Shown here: piece by piece, positions 1 through 6,917 of the stretch
Numbering within the stretch: position 1 is the first letter of the stretch
Layout: each line of letters begins with the position of its first letter
Source of the DNA: Bacillota bacterium
Lineage (GTDB): Bacteria; Bacillota; DTU030
NCBI GenBank assembly: GCA_012518435.1
Contig: JAAYSG010000040.1
Coordinates: 1 to 40,283, forward strand
Reading direction: 5' to 3'
DNA: 40,283 nt
Translations under genes and position numbers: made by a program
Notes under the pieces: generated by a model
Databases searched by the model: none
What the model was told of the DNA's origin: nothing
What the model saw: the letters and a program-made list of their open reading frames with translations, nothing else

Positions 1-361
1 CCTGTCTTAAAGATTTTATTTCTGCTTTCTTTTCTAGCCATTCTGCACATTCTTTGGCTATGGCCGCCTGCTTCATTTCATTCCTAAGCTTTATTTCAAA
101 TTCATTGCCAGATATCTTTTTTTCAGGGTTACGTTCTATGTAATATTCCCTGATAAGCTCTTGGTCCTTATGTACGAAAGTAGGTTCAGTAAAAATGAAC
201 CTCATATTGTCAATCTTGCTAAGCTCTTTTTTAAGTTCTGCATAAGCATAGATAGTAAAGTAAGCTGATATGACTGATAGTTTTGAACCCTTACGAAGTT
301 CTGCCTTTAATTCATCAACAACCCTATATTTTTTATTATCCAAAACCTTAGGTGATTTCAT
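1..361 (-). CDS. N-terminal part of a helicase-type (SNF2/DEAD-like, PLD-like N-terminus) protein, cut by window edge
   Basis: A reading frame of 120 codons runs without a stop from ATG at 361 off the left edge, so only the N-terminus is visible. GGAGG at 371-375 lies 9 bases before the ATG. The protein begins MKSPKVLDNKKYRVVDEL and contains the patterns LSVISAYFTIYAYAELKKEL, MRFIFTEPTF and SGNEFEIKLRNEMKQAAIAK. From memory these match the start of large helicase proteins with a phospholipase-D-like N-terminal region that occur in restriction or defence islands next to methyltransferases. The helicase motifs themselves would lie outside the window, so the family is an inference. It is followed upstream by a small HTH gene on the same strand, a pairing I associate with such islands. 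The DNA is more AT-rich than the core of the window. Confidence 0.55.
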   Translation of the reverse strand, partial: MKSPKVLDNKKYRVVDELKAELRKGSKLSVISAYFTIYAYAELKKELSKIDNMRFIFTEPTFVHKDQELIREYYIERNPEKKISGNEFEIKLRNEMKQAAIAKECAEWLEKKAEIKSLRQ

Positions 362-388
362 ATAATCAATCCTCCGGCACTAATTTAT

Positions 389-577
389 CTACCCCTCTCT
401 TGTTTGCTTTTTCTTAGTTTTACGTCTATCCGTGGGTTTTTCTGCATCTTTGGGTATGGCCCAAACATTACTGAGTTTAAAGGCTCCTTTAATCCTTCCT
501 TCCCCACAAAGTATCTGAACTCTCCGTCTTGAGATGTTCCACTTCTCAGCTACTTCCTTTGCAGATAAATATTTCAT
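389..577 (-). CDS. Small helix-turn-helix DNA-binding protein
   Basis: A 62-residue protein starting MKYLSAKEVAEKWNISRRRV. ATG 577 is chosen because GGAGGTG (584-590) sits at ideal spacing; an in-frame ATG at 613 lies inside the -10 region of the promoter described below and cannot be the start. The order SAKEVAEKWNISRRRVQILC..GRI..A..........AIPKDAEKP is typical of excisionase/MerR-like single-domain HTH proteins. The C-terminus is strongly basic (DRRKTKKKQTR). Such proteins commonly sit just upstream of the helicase or methyltransferase genes of restriction-like islands, and here it precedes the truncated helicase gene by 27 bases, so they probably form one operon. Role as regulator of the island is inferred. 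Confidence 0.75.
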   Translation of the reverse strand: MKYLSAKEVAEKWNISRRRVQILCGEGRIKGAFKLSNVWAIPKDAEKPTDRRKTKKKQTREG

Positions 578-611
578 TATATACACCTCCGCCTTGGAAG
601 TCCATAATTTC

Positions 612-640
612 ATTATATTCCACCGTGCGAATAATTACAA
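612..640 (-). promoter_or_regulatory. Sigma-A promoter of the HTH/helicase operon
   Basis: On the minus strand, TTGTAA (640-635), a 17-base spacer and a perfect TATAAT (617-612). Transcription would begin near 605, giving a short leader before the ribosome binding site at 584-590. Confidence 0.7.
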
Positions 641-689
641 GAATTGGTTGACTTTTAATACCGGGGGGTTCTTTTTGCTTGGAGAAATG

Positions 690-1342
690 TTAGAGTAATT
701 TTGGAAAAGCAGTAGTGAGTCGTGGCAATTGGTTGTAGAGATGGGAAAGATGAATTTTGGAACCTTGATTAAAAATTATTACCTTACTAATCGAGCTACA
801 ACTCGGTTGATTTTTAGTCTTGGGGTTTTGGGTTTGTTTTTCTTCTAGCCGCTTGGTAACTTTGCCAAATTTAATAATGGACTGTCGTATTACTTCATGG
901 CTGGCTGGGCGCTTTTTGAATACCTCCTCTAGACTGTCGGTTGCTGTACGATGGGAAGGAGTGATTGCGGCTTGATCTAGCAACAATTCTTCCAATGCGG
1001 GATTTATTTATGTGTCTTGGGGTAGGCCTGAGCTTTCAGCAAGTAGGAACATGTATTGGTCTGTTTGTTCATAAAAATAATTGCGGCGTGTGAAGGTGAC
1101 TTGTTGGCTCAACAGGTTTCAATTGTGGTTGATAGGCGCTCCTTTACTTTATAACGACTACTATCACGTGTTTTAAGAAGTACCTCATCTATGTTCTCTA
1201 AAATCTTTGTTAGGGCCTTGCCAAATTGTTCACGCATTGTTGCTAGCAATTCTATTTCCAATTCTTGCGGGGAAATGCCGATATGTTTTAGAAGTACATT
1301 CGTGCGAAAGGCTCTCCTTTCTTTTAGTCTAGCAGCTCCCAC
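690..1342 (-). pseudogene. Decayed ISLre2-like transposase (N-terminal half)
   Basis: Two minus-strand frames join across a frameshift near 1110 and an in-frame TAA near 1009. The first piece (1342-1109) ends with the pattern YKVKERLSTTIET. The second continues in another frame as LSQQVTFTRRNYFYEQTDQY, MFLLAESSGLPQDT, stop, then INPALEELLLDQAAI and FKKRPASHEVIRQS. This order (VTFxRRxY, a leucine-rich stretch, INPALEEL, later an HTH-like section) is what I recall for the N-terminal half of ISLre2-family (UPF0236) transposases. The catalytic part is missing: the frame ends at 690 in unrelated sequence. It is a dead remnant that marks past transposition at the edge of the accessory region. The family assignment is from memory of motif order. 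Confidence 0.6.
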
Positions 1343-1787
1343 TTGAAGATTGAGCCTCTCGTTTCCTCTCTTCAGCCATCTCTTTTTATTTTCCCCCTCC
1401 GCAGAAAATTATTGAAAATTAGTCATTCCGGGTTTTGTGAATTTCCTCCCTTAAGGGGGGAGGGGGGTTACTATCCCCCTTTATTTGTTTCTATACCCAA
1501 GAAGTTTTTACTCCCACTTGGTCTTTATGGGAAGATTACCATGCTAAAGTCCATACTACATTTCCGTGCAGATTGCTGTAATTTGGGCATTGGGGGTGGC
1601 TTGGGATGAATTTCGACTTAAAAAGGCAGAGCGGTTTTGCCAAACCACTCTGCCTTTAGTCAACTATCTGCAAAACTATTCTCCTTTCCGCACTGGGAGG
1701 CATATCCGTTCCCGGTTATACCCTATCGGCCCCAGTACCCTCCCCTATGGGATGGGGTAAGGGGGCTCGGAGTGAAGCAATGTGGGT
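1343..1787. other. Gene-free stretch between transposase remnant and MoaD gene
   Basis: No convincing coding sequence on either strand. It holds purine/pyrimidine-rich runs (for example around 1440-1480, an imperfect CTCCC/GGGAG hairpin) and the terminator at 1621-1657. Part of it may be the decayed end of the insertion sequence; I could not find matching terminal repeats. Confidence 0.4.
1621..1658 (-). terminator. Terminator of the AOR-MoaD operon
   Basis: AAAGGCAGAG at 1622-1631 pairs with CTCTGCCTTT at 1648-1657, and an inner GGTTT/AAACC (1633-1637/1642-1646) extends the stem. On the minus strand the stem is followed by a T-run (TTTTTAAG), downstream of the stop at 1788. The symmetric A/T flanks could let it work in both directions. 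Confidence 0.75.
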
Positions 1788-2087
1788 TTACCCACCGGAT
1801 ATGGGGTAGAGGATGTATACCTCATCACCGTCTTTTAACACGTGCTGTTTTGCCACCAAGCTGCCGTTGACCATACACGATGTCATGGATAGTAACCTTT
1901 TATCCTTTTCCTTCATCCCCTGGCCAATTAGATGGAGGAGCTGTGCAACTGTGGTATTGGGGTGAAGTTTGAGTTTGTTGGCCTCTGGGCCTAAATTTGC
2001 CAGGGGTGCTCCGAAATATTTAACCGTTACCAACAATTTTATCACCGCCAAGGGGGGTATTGGAGAAAAGACTGTCTGGGCGCCCAT
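1788..2087 (-). CDS. MoaD/ThiS-like sulfur carrier protein
   Basis: A 99-residue protein whose last residues are YPISGG followed directly by the stop. A C-terminal Gly-Gly is the hallmark of MoaD/ThiS ubiquitin-like carriers, which are adenylated and thiocarboxylated there to deliver sulfur to molybdopterin. The rest fits a beta-grasp fold (VTVKYFG near residue 22, L..GDEVYILYPISGG at the end). The start is uncertain: ATG 2087 has no strong ribosome site, and a GTG at about residue 15 (VIKLLVTVKYF) would give the usual 80-residue length. The gene begins 31 bases after the aldehyde oxidoreductase stop on the same strand. AOR plus MoaD-like pairs are common, so it probably serves the tungsten pterin of that enzyme. 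No MoaE is seen in the window. Confidence 0.8.
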   Translation of the reverse strand: MGAQTVFSPIPPLAVIKLLVTVKYFGAPLANLGPEANKLKLHPNTTVAQLLHLIGQGMKEKDKRLLSMTSCMVNGSLVAKQHVLKDGDEVYILYPISGG

Positions 2088-2118
2088 GGCCCTTGTTTTT
2101 TGCCCGGCTCAACCCCCG

Positions 2119-3984
2119 TTAGTCCACATCACCGTACAGATCCCTTATAACTTCCTGTAAATGGCCCAATTTGCCTAGGGATTTTAGGGATGGTTTGCCT
2201 GTTTTCCTATTCCAATCTGCCGCGGCAAAGAAGTTGTGGGCCAGCTGCACTTCATCTATGGTGACATTGGCCAAAGGACCCTCCTTAAGGGGTGGTTTTC
2301 CCACAATCCGCCGGGAAATGGTGCAAGCGGCGGGGGTTATTCCTTCCCGTAGGTTAAAGGCCTGGCGCATGTTTAGGATGCGCAGCCCGGTGGTAAAGCT
2401 GGCTTCGGCGGTAAAGGGGATGCCCAGTATGGCTTCGGTATAATCGTAAAAGGCCTGGGCTGTTACCCCCACACTGGCGGCAAACATGCAAAATCCCAGG
2501 CAGTTGAGGACTTCTTGGAAGGTGGTGGCTCTAAGGTCGGCTTCACCGGTGCCTTGGTAGACATACTTCTTTTCCGGTGGCAGGCTCAACTGGCCCAGGC
2601 CTATGCCGCCCTTGACATGGCGCCCGGGGGTGGGGTCAAACTGGTAGGTGCGGGCCAGGCCGGGGCCCAGGCGGGGGTCATGCATGGGAATTTCTATCCC
2701 GGAGGCGGTTTGTAGGTATTCGGCCCCCTTGCCCCATTTTTGGGCGGCAAAGGCGGAACCATTGGCCAAGACAGCACCACAGCCCTCACCATCGGCCATC
2801 CTTTGTAAAAGAGCCACGATGGCCTCACCCTTACCCCAATCCAATTCAATACCATCCAGATCTTCCTTGCTCAAAATGCCCCTATCATAACATTCCATGG
2901 CCCAGGCTATGGTCATGCCGGCGGAGATGGTATCTAAGCCATAGCGGTTGCAAAGCTCGTTGGCTTTTAACAGGGCATCCTCTTCATCGCAGAGGAGGGC
3001 TGGGCCGAAGGCGCCGCATGTTTCATATTCGGGACGTTCTGTTGCTCCCAAGGGCCAGCGGCCGGTGTTTACTTCGTACTCGGCACCACAGCCCAGGGGG
3101 CAGTTGGCACAGCCGTATTTTTTTGTCTTATACTTATCCAAAACTACACCAGATAGCTTGTGGGCGCTTTCTTCGCCGAAGTCCACTATTCCCGCCCCGG
3201 CCCAGTTTTTTACGGCGCAGTCGCCACTCAGGGTAGAGGCTGCTGTTATGCGCGTTGTACCATACTGGGACCAGGCTTCTGTGGCTGGGTGTTTTTGCAT
3301 CATGGCAATTACAGATTTGTTGGTTGCCAAGATTTTAGCCGGCTTGGCCACCGGTACTTCACCATTGCCCCGCACGGCGATGGCCTTGAGTTTTTTGGCA
3401 CCCATAACGGCGCCGCCGCCGCCCCGGCCGGGGGCCCGGTGGCCGTCATTTATGGGGCAGGCCAGATAGGACATTCTTTCTCCCGCAGGCCCGATGGCCA
3501 CCACCCGCACCCTTTCATCGCCGGTTTCTTCTTGCAGGGCGGCCCAGGTTTCCTTGGCATCCAGCCCCCACAGGTGGGAGGCCTCCCTAATTTCTACTTG
3601 TCCGTCCTTTATCCACAAGTACACCGGTTTGGCGGAAATTCCAGAGATGAATAGGGCATCATAGCCGGCTTTTTTTAGTTCGGGGCCAAAATAGCCGCCG
3701 GAGTTGGCATCGTTCCAACCCCCGGTAATGGGAGACTTATGGACGATGGTGTAGCGGCCGCTAAAAAGGGCCCTGGTGCCGGGGGCCGGGCCGGGAATGA
3801 AACCCAAGACATTATCGGGGCCCAGGGGATCAGCTCCAGCGGGCATCATCTTGTAGAGGATTTTGGCCCCCAGGCCGTATCCGCCGATAAAGTTAGTGAC
3901 CAATTCTTGTGTTACTTTCTTTTCTTGCACCTCACCCTTGGTGAGGTTGACGAAAAGCATCTTACCCCTGTATCCACCTAGCAT
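2119..3984 (-). CDS. aor: Tungsten aldehyde:ferredoxin oxidoreductase family protein
   Basis: 621 residues, the full length of the AOR family, which oxidises aldehydes to carboxylic acids with ferredoxin using a bis-pterin tungsten site and one [4Fe-4S] cluster in the cytoplasm. N-terminal pattern GGYRGKMLFVNLT and GGYGLGAKILY, the glycine-rich PGPAPGTRALFSGRY, and the arginine-glycine stretch HRAPGRGGGGAVMGAKKLKA are typical. The cluster ligands are CANCPLGC near residues 290-297 and a further cysteine in LNCLGFC near 493. AAGGAGG lies at ideal distance before ATG 3984. Substrate cannot be told from sequence; molybdenum instead of tungsten cannot be excluded, but the tungstate transporter at 32238-34623 supports tungsten. 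It heads an operon with the MoaD-like gene. Confidence 0.92.
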   Translation of the reverse strand: MLGGYRGKMLFVNLTKGEVQEKKVTQELVTNFIGGYGLGAKILYKMMPAGADPLGPDNVLGFIPGPAPGTRALFSGRYTIVHKSPITGGWNDANSGGYFGPELKKAGYDALFISGISAKPVYLWIKDGQVEIREASHLWGLDAKETWAALQEETGDERVRVVAIGPAGERMSYLACPINDGHRAPGRGGGGAVMGAKKLKAIAVRGNGEVPVAKPAKILATNKSVIAMMQKHPATEAWSQYGTTRITAASTLSGDCAVKNWAGAGIVDFGEESAHKLSGVVLDKYKTKKYGCANCPLGCGAEYEVNTGRWPLGATERPEYETCGAFGPALLCDEEDALLKANELCNRYGLDTISAGMTIAWAMECYDRGILSKEDLDGIELDWGKGEAIVALLQRMADGEGCGAVLANGSAFAAQKWGKGAEYLQTASGIEIPMHDPRLGPGLARTYQFDPTPGRHVKGGIGLGQLSLPPEKKYVYQGTGEADLRATTFQEVLNCLGFCMFAASVGVTAQAFYDYTEAILGIPFTAEASFTTGLRILNMRQAFNLREGITPAACTISRRIVGKPPLKEGPLANVTIDEVQLAHNFFAAADWNRKTGKPSLKSLGKLGHLQEVIRDLYGDVD

Positions 3985-4247
3985 AGATTTTCCTCCTTTT
4001 CAGAAGATATCCCCAGGCGCTAAATATAATGTATTTCCCACCACCCCCATGCTCCTTCATTTTTCGGCCCCTGTTTCTAATCGTTATATTCTGTTTTACC
4101 TTTCCTATTTCCTGCCGGGGGTGGTCTAAGATTGGCCCCGGTTGCCACTGGCCCCGGGGGGGGATCTGTGCCATGTCCGGGGGACGGGCTGGGGAGGCGG
4201 GATGCTGCCCAGGGGATGGGGGGGAGGAAAGTCATCACATACCTTAA
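3985..4247. other. Divergent intergenic region between AOR and the DUF2089 operon
   Basis: About 260 bases with long G and C runs on the plus strand (4100-4235), including repeated GGCCCCGG (4134-4141, 4150-4157) that could pair into a leader hairpin for the minus-strand AOR transcript. I saw no convincing AOR promoter; TATAAC near 4085 (minus) is a weak -10 candidate. Confidence 0.4.
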
Positions 4248-4282
4248 TAATATTAATATATAAATTGACAATATTAATATTA
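4248..4282. repeat. Paired AATATTAATAT operator-like repeats, 21 bp apart
   Basis: AATATTAATAT occurs at 4249-4259 and again at 4270-4280. The repeat is nearly palindromic, and the copies are exactly 21 bp apart, two helical turns, with the second inside the promoter spacer next to the -35 box. This placement fits a repressor binding side by side on one face of the DNA. Likely ligand, by inference, is the DUF2089 protein encoded just downstream. Confidence 0.5.
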
Positions 4283-4293
4283 GCTGCTATGAT
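4265..4293 (+). promoter_or_regulatory. Near-consensus sigma-A promoter of the DUF2089 operon
   Basis: Perfect TTGACA (4265-4270), 17-base spacer, TATGAT (4288-4293). Transcription should start near 4300, so an ATG at 4289 inside the -10 box cannot be the start codon of the downstream gene. Confidence 0.85.
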
Positions 4294-4321
4294 TATTGTA
4301 AATAGGAAGGAGGTGCCTATA

Positions 4322-4705
4322 ATTAATAGTTATAGTGTTCCCGATAAATGCCCTGTCTGCGGGCATGAACTCCTTATCAACAAGTTATCCTGTAGCCACT
4401 GTGCGACCAAAATCGAAGGAGAGTTTTCCACCTGTAAATTTTGCCGCCTGCCAGATGAACAAAGGGAGTTTATCGAGGTTTTTATCAAGTGTCGGGGTAG
4501 TATAAAAGAGGTGGAAAGGGAGTTGGGTATCTCTTATCCCACGGTGCGGAGCCGCCTTGATTCTGTGCTTACCGCCCTGGGCTACAAGGTGGCGGAGGGG
4601 GAGACGGGGGCTAGGGTTCGGGCCACGGAGGTTTTGGCCGCCTTGGAAAGGGGAGAGATATCGGCAGCAGAGGCGGCGCAGCGCTTGAAAAAAGGGGAAG
4701 GATAA
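4322..4705 (+). CDS. DUF2089 family DNA-binding regulator, apparent ATT (or ATA) start
   Basis: About 127 residues beginning after a zinc-ribbon-like pair of CXXC motifs: VPDKCPVCGHELLINKLSCS followed by CATKIEGEF and CKFC. Next comes a sigma-like helix-turn-helix, RGSIKEVERELGISYPTVRS, ending LGY, which defines DUF2089. The C-terminus (VLAALERGEISAAEAAQRLK) is a SHOCT-like helical hairpin also present in the next protein. The start is unusual. A perfect GGAGGTG (4309-4315) is followed at proper distance only by ATA (4319) and ATT (4322); the upstream in-frame ATG (4289) lies in the -10 box and would not be transcribed in full. Likely a transcription regulator of this two-gene operon; target unknown. 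Confidence 0.8.
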   Translation: MNSYSVPDKCPVCGHELLINKLSCSHCATKIEGEFSTCKFCRLPDEQREFIEVFIKCRGSIKEVERELGISYPTVRSRLDSVLTALGYKVAEGETGARVRATEVLAALERGEISAAEAAQRLKKGEG

Positions 4706-4725
4706 TAAAAGGGGGTAAGTAAATT

Positions 4726-5142
4726 ATGGGCGATGATAAGAAGCGGATTATGCGGATGATAGAGGAGGGAAAAATTACTGCGGATGAGGGGATGGAATTA
4801 CTGACGGCCCTGGAGGAATCATCCCGGGGGGAGGAACGGGGTGCAGCCCTGAGGAAACGTTTTTTGCGGGTGCGGGTTTCCTCGGAAAAGGGAACCAAGG
4901 CCAATGTTAATATCCCCCTCAGCCTGCTAAAGGTGGTTTCCAAACTTTTGGGCTTTGCCACGGCCCTTATTCCCACTGAGGCCCGGCGGGAACTGCAGCA
5001 GCAGGGTATAGACCTGGCCAAGATTGATTTTGAGGAATTGGTACACCTAGTTGAACAAGGTTTAAGTGATGGCAAGCTAGTTGATGTGGAAACGGAGGAT
5101 GAGAAGGAGGGCTTTACCAAGGTTGAGGTGTATGTGGAATAG
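4726..5142 (+). CDS. SHOCT-like domain protein
   Basis: 138 residues. The N-terminus IMRMIEEGKITADEGMELLT is the short SHOCT-like helical hairpin seen in YvlB-type and DUF2089-linked proteins of Firmicutes. The middle, LRVRVSSEKGTKANVNIPLS, fits a small beta sheet, then an alpha-helical part rich in Lys/Glu ends in VEVYVE. It has no signal peptide or membrane segment, so it should be cytoplasmic. It starts 20 bases after the DUF2089 gene with a GGGGG-type ribosome site, so the two are one operon, and both carry the same helical hairpin, which suggests they bind a common partner or each other. No enzymatic function is visible. Confidence 0.75.
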   Translation: MGDDKKRIMRMIEEGKITADEGMELLTALEESSRGEERGAALRKRFLRVRVSSEKGTKANVNIPLSLLKVVSKLLGFATALIPTEARRELQQQGIDLAKIDFEELVHLVEQGLSDGKLVDVETEDEKEGFTKVEVYVE

Positions 5143-5314
5143 ATGCTATTTGGCTGGCCCTGCCCCTGCCCTTCCCCCGCCCTTCCCAGATATGTTCCTT
5201 AAAATTAGTGGCCTTTGTTTTAGTTTGCAGGGTTGTGCCCTGGCGAATTCTTCGGTTTCGTTGGGCGGGCTGGGGAAATATGGCTGGGGGGAAGGGGAGT
5301 GGTGGGGGTTGGGG

Positions 5315-5449
5315 TCAATGCCCCTTAAGGGCCATATAAATATAGGTAATGCCCAAAAAAACGTAAATTATGGGTAGATGGGTGAAGTAATAGAGTAGAT
5401 AGGCTGCCCCCAAGAAAAGGTAGGGTAAATTTATTTTTCTTCTGTTCAT
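5315..5449 (-). CDS. 44-residue membrane microprotein downstream of the MATE exporter
   Basis: ATG 5449 is preceded by TTAGGAGG (minus strand, 5456-5463) at ideal spacing, and 44 codons follow to TGA at 5317-5315. The peptide starts MNRRKINLPYLFLGAAYLLY and continues with a hydrophobic stretch PIIYVFLGITYIYMAL, giving two short membrane helices or one hairpin with a positive N-terminus. It begins 27 bases after the MATE gene on the same strand, so it is likely cotranscribed. I do not recognise the family. The strong ribosome site and coding-like hydrophobic composition are the evidence that it is real. Confidence 0.6.
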   Translation of the reverse strand: MNRRKINLPYLFLGAAYLLYYFTHLPIIYVFLGITYIYMALKGH

Positions 5450-5476
5450 TGTTTGCCTCCTAAACATTATTTTAAT

Positions 5477-6892
5477 TTAGACCTTCATTGTTTTCCAGTG
5501 GCCCGATTTGTAGCGGGCATAGATAAATATGGAACGGAAGGTTTGGTCCAAGAGGTTGGCGCCCCAGGCCCCCAAAAGGCCAAAGCCCAGACCAATAAAG
5601 ATTTTGGCGAAGATTACCCTTATGCCCCAGATGCCAATTATGGTGGCGTAAAGGGGCCAGCGGGTATCACCGGCACCCCGCAGGGCCCCCGCCAGGATAA
5701 ACTGGGTGGATTGCAAGGGCTGCATGACGGCCAAGATTTTTAGGGCGGCTGCGGCCAGAAGAATTACCTTTGGGTCGCTGGTGTAAAGGCGGGCGATATA
5801 GCGGCCAAAGAAAAAGAAGAGCGTGGTAACAGAGGCGGCAACCATCATCCCCAGGCGTCGGGTGCGCAGGCCGTAAATGTGGGCTGCGTCGGGGTCATCG
5901 GCACCCAGGCTCTGGCCCATGAGGGTGGTGGCGGACATACCAAAGGCCTGATTGGGAGCAAAGGATAAACCCATTAAATTTATGCCTATTTGGTGGGCGG
6001 CAAATACCGTTGTGCCTAAACCCGACACTGTGCGGGTAAATTCTATTTGGCCCCCCCTCATTATCAATTGTTCCAGACCCGAAGGGAGGCCGATATTTAA
6101 TATTCTTTTTATTATGGGGATATTCAACTTGAATGATTTATAGACCGAAAGACTGTATAGGGAATCGGCATGATAAATTGCATAAAGAGCAAGAACCATG
6201 GCCAAGCCCCGGGAAATAGTGGTGGATAGGGCGGCTCCCGATACACCCAGGGCCGGGAAGCCGAACTTACCAAAGATCAAAACATAATTGCCCACCACAT
6301 TGAGGGAGTTGGCAATGACATTGTAGCGCATGGGAGTTACCGTATCACCGGCGCCCCGCAGGGCGGCTCCGATGCCCATGGTAATGGATGCAAAAATGGC
6401 CCCCAGGGCCGTAAGGGAAAAGTAGGAAGTGGCTGGGGGAATTACTTCCGGCTCGGCCCCCATAAAGATTACTACCTTTTCGGCGTAAATGTATCCCAGG
6501 GCACTGCAGGCAAGACCGATGACAAGTGATAATATTAGGGTTTGCTGCAACACCGTACGCCGTCCTTTGTAGTCTTTGGTCCCGGTAAAACGGGCCACCA
6601 AGGCCATGGTACCCACATTTAAAGACTGAAAAACCGACATAATGAGCATATTGGGTTGGGTGGAAATACCCACGGCCGCCAGGGCCACGGTGCCTACACT
6701 GCCCACCATAACCAGATCCACCATGTTAAAGAGGGTTGCCAGCATAAGTTCTATCAGGGCCGGCAGGGTAAGTTGCCAGATGTACTTGTCCACTTTTTTC
6801 ATATCTGTAAGATCTTCCCCGGACAGGGGGGGGAGCCGGCGCGTTTTTTGGCCTATCCTTTTGGCACCCGCTTGTGTTTTCCTGCTAGTCAT
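5477..6892 (-). CDS. MATE family efflux transporter
   Basis: 471 residues with 12 predicted membrane segments in two homologous halves, the standard MATE length. The first half has the characteristic IWQLTLPALIELMLATLFNM, VDLVMVGSVGTVALAAVG and GIGAALRGAGDTVTPM; the second repeats LAGALRGAGDTRWPL near residue 410. MATE proteins export cationic drugs or metabolites with Na+ or H+ influx across the cytoplasmic membrane. An extra 35-residue hydrophilic N-terminus precedes the first helix; an in-frame ATG at residue 31 (MKKVDKYIWQ) would give a more usual N-terminus, so the start may be shorter. AAGGTGG supports the long start. Substrate unknown. Confidence 0.9.
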   Translation of the reverse strand: MTSRKTQAGAKRIGQKTRRLPPLSGEDLTDMKKVDKYIWQLTLPALIELMLATLFNMVDLVMVGSVGTVALAAVGISTQPNMLIMSVFQSLNVGTMALVARFTGTKDYKGRRTVLQQTLILSLVIGLACSALGYIYAEKVVIFMGAEPEVIPPATSYFSLTALGAIFASITMGIGAALRGAGDTVTPMRYNVIANSLNVVGNYVLIFGKFGFPALGVSGAALSTTISRGLAMVLALYAIYHADSLYSLSVYKSFKLNIPIIKRILNIGLPSGLEQLIMRGGQIEFTRTVSGLGTTVFAAHQIGINLMGLSFAPNQAFGMSATTLMGQSLGADDPDAAHIYGLRTRRLGMMVAASVTTLFFFFGRYIARLYTSDPKVILLAAAALKILAVMQPLQSTQFILAGALRGAGDTRWPLYATIIGIWGIRVIFAKIFIGLGFGLLGAWGANLLDQTFRSIFIYARYKSGHWKTMKV

Positions 6893-6917
6893 ATCTTCTT
6901 ATCCACCTTTTTAGACG

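Noticed and set aside
1343-1609. 88-codon plus-strand open frame
   Set aside because: Composition is low-complexity Pro/Leu/Gly from purine-pyrimidine runs, with no ribosome site; not a gene.
2171-3981. Several long open frames on the plus strand opposite the aldehyde oxidoreductase
   Set aside because: They are antisense shadows of a well-recognised gene; similar shadows oppose moeA, moaA and the GGDEF protein.
4142-4321. Long N-terminal extension of the DUF2089 protein
   Set aside because: It would be translated from DNA upstream of and through the promoter, with low-complexity Gly-rich residues; not part of the protein.
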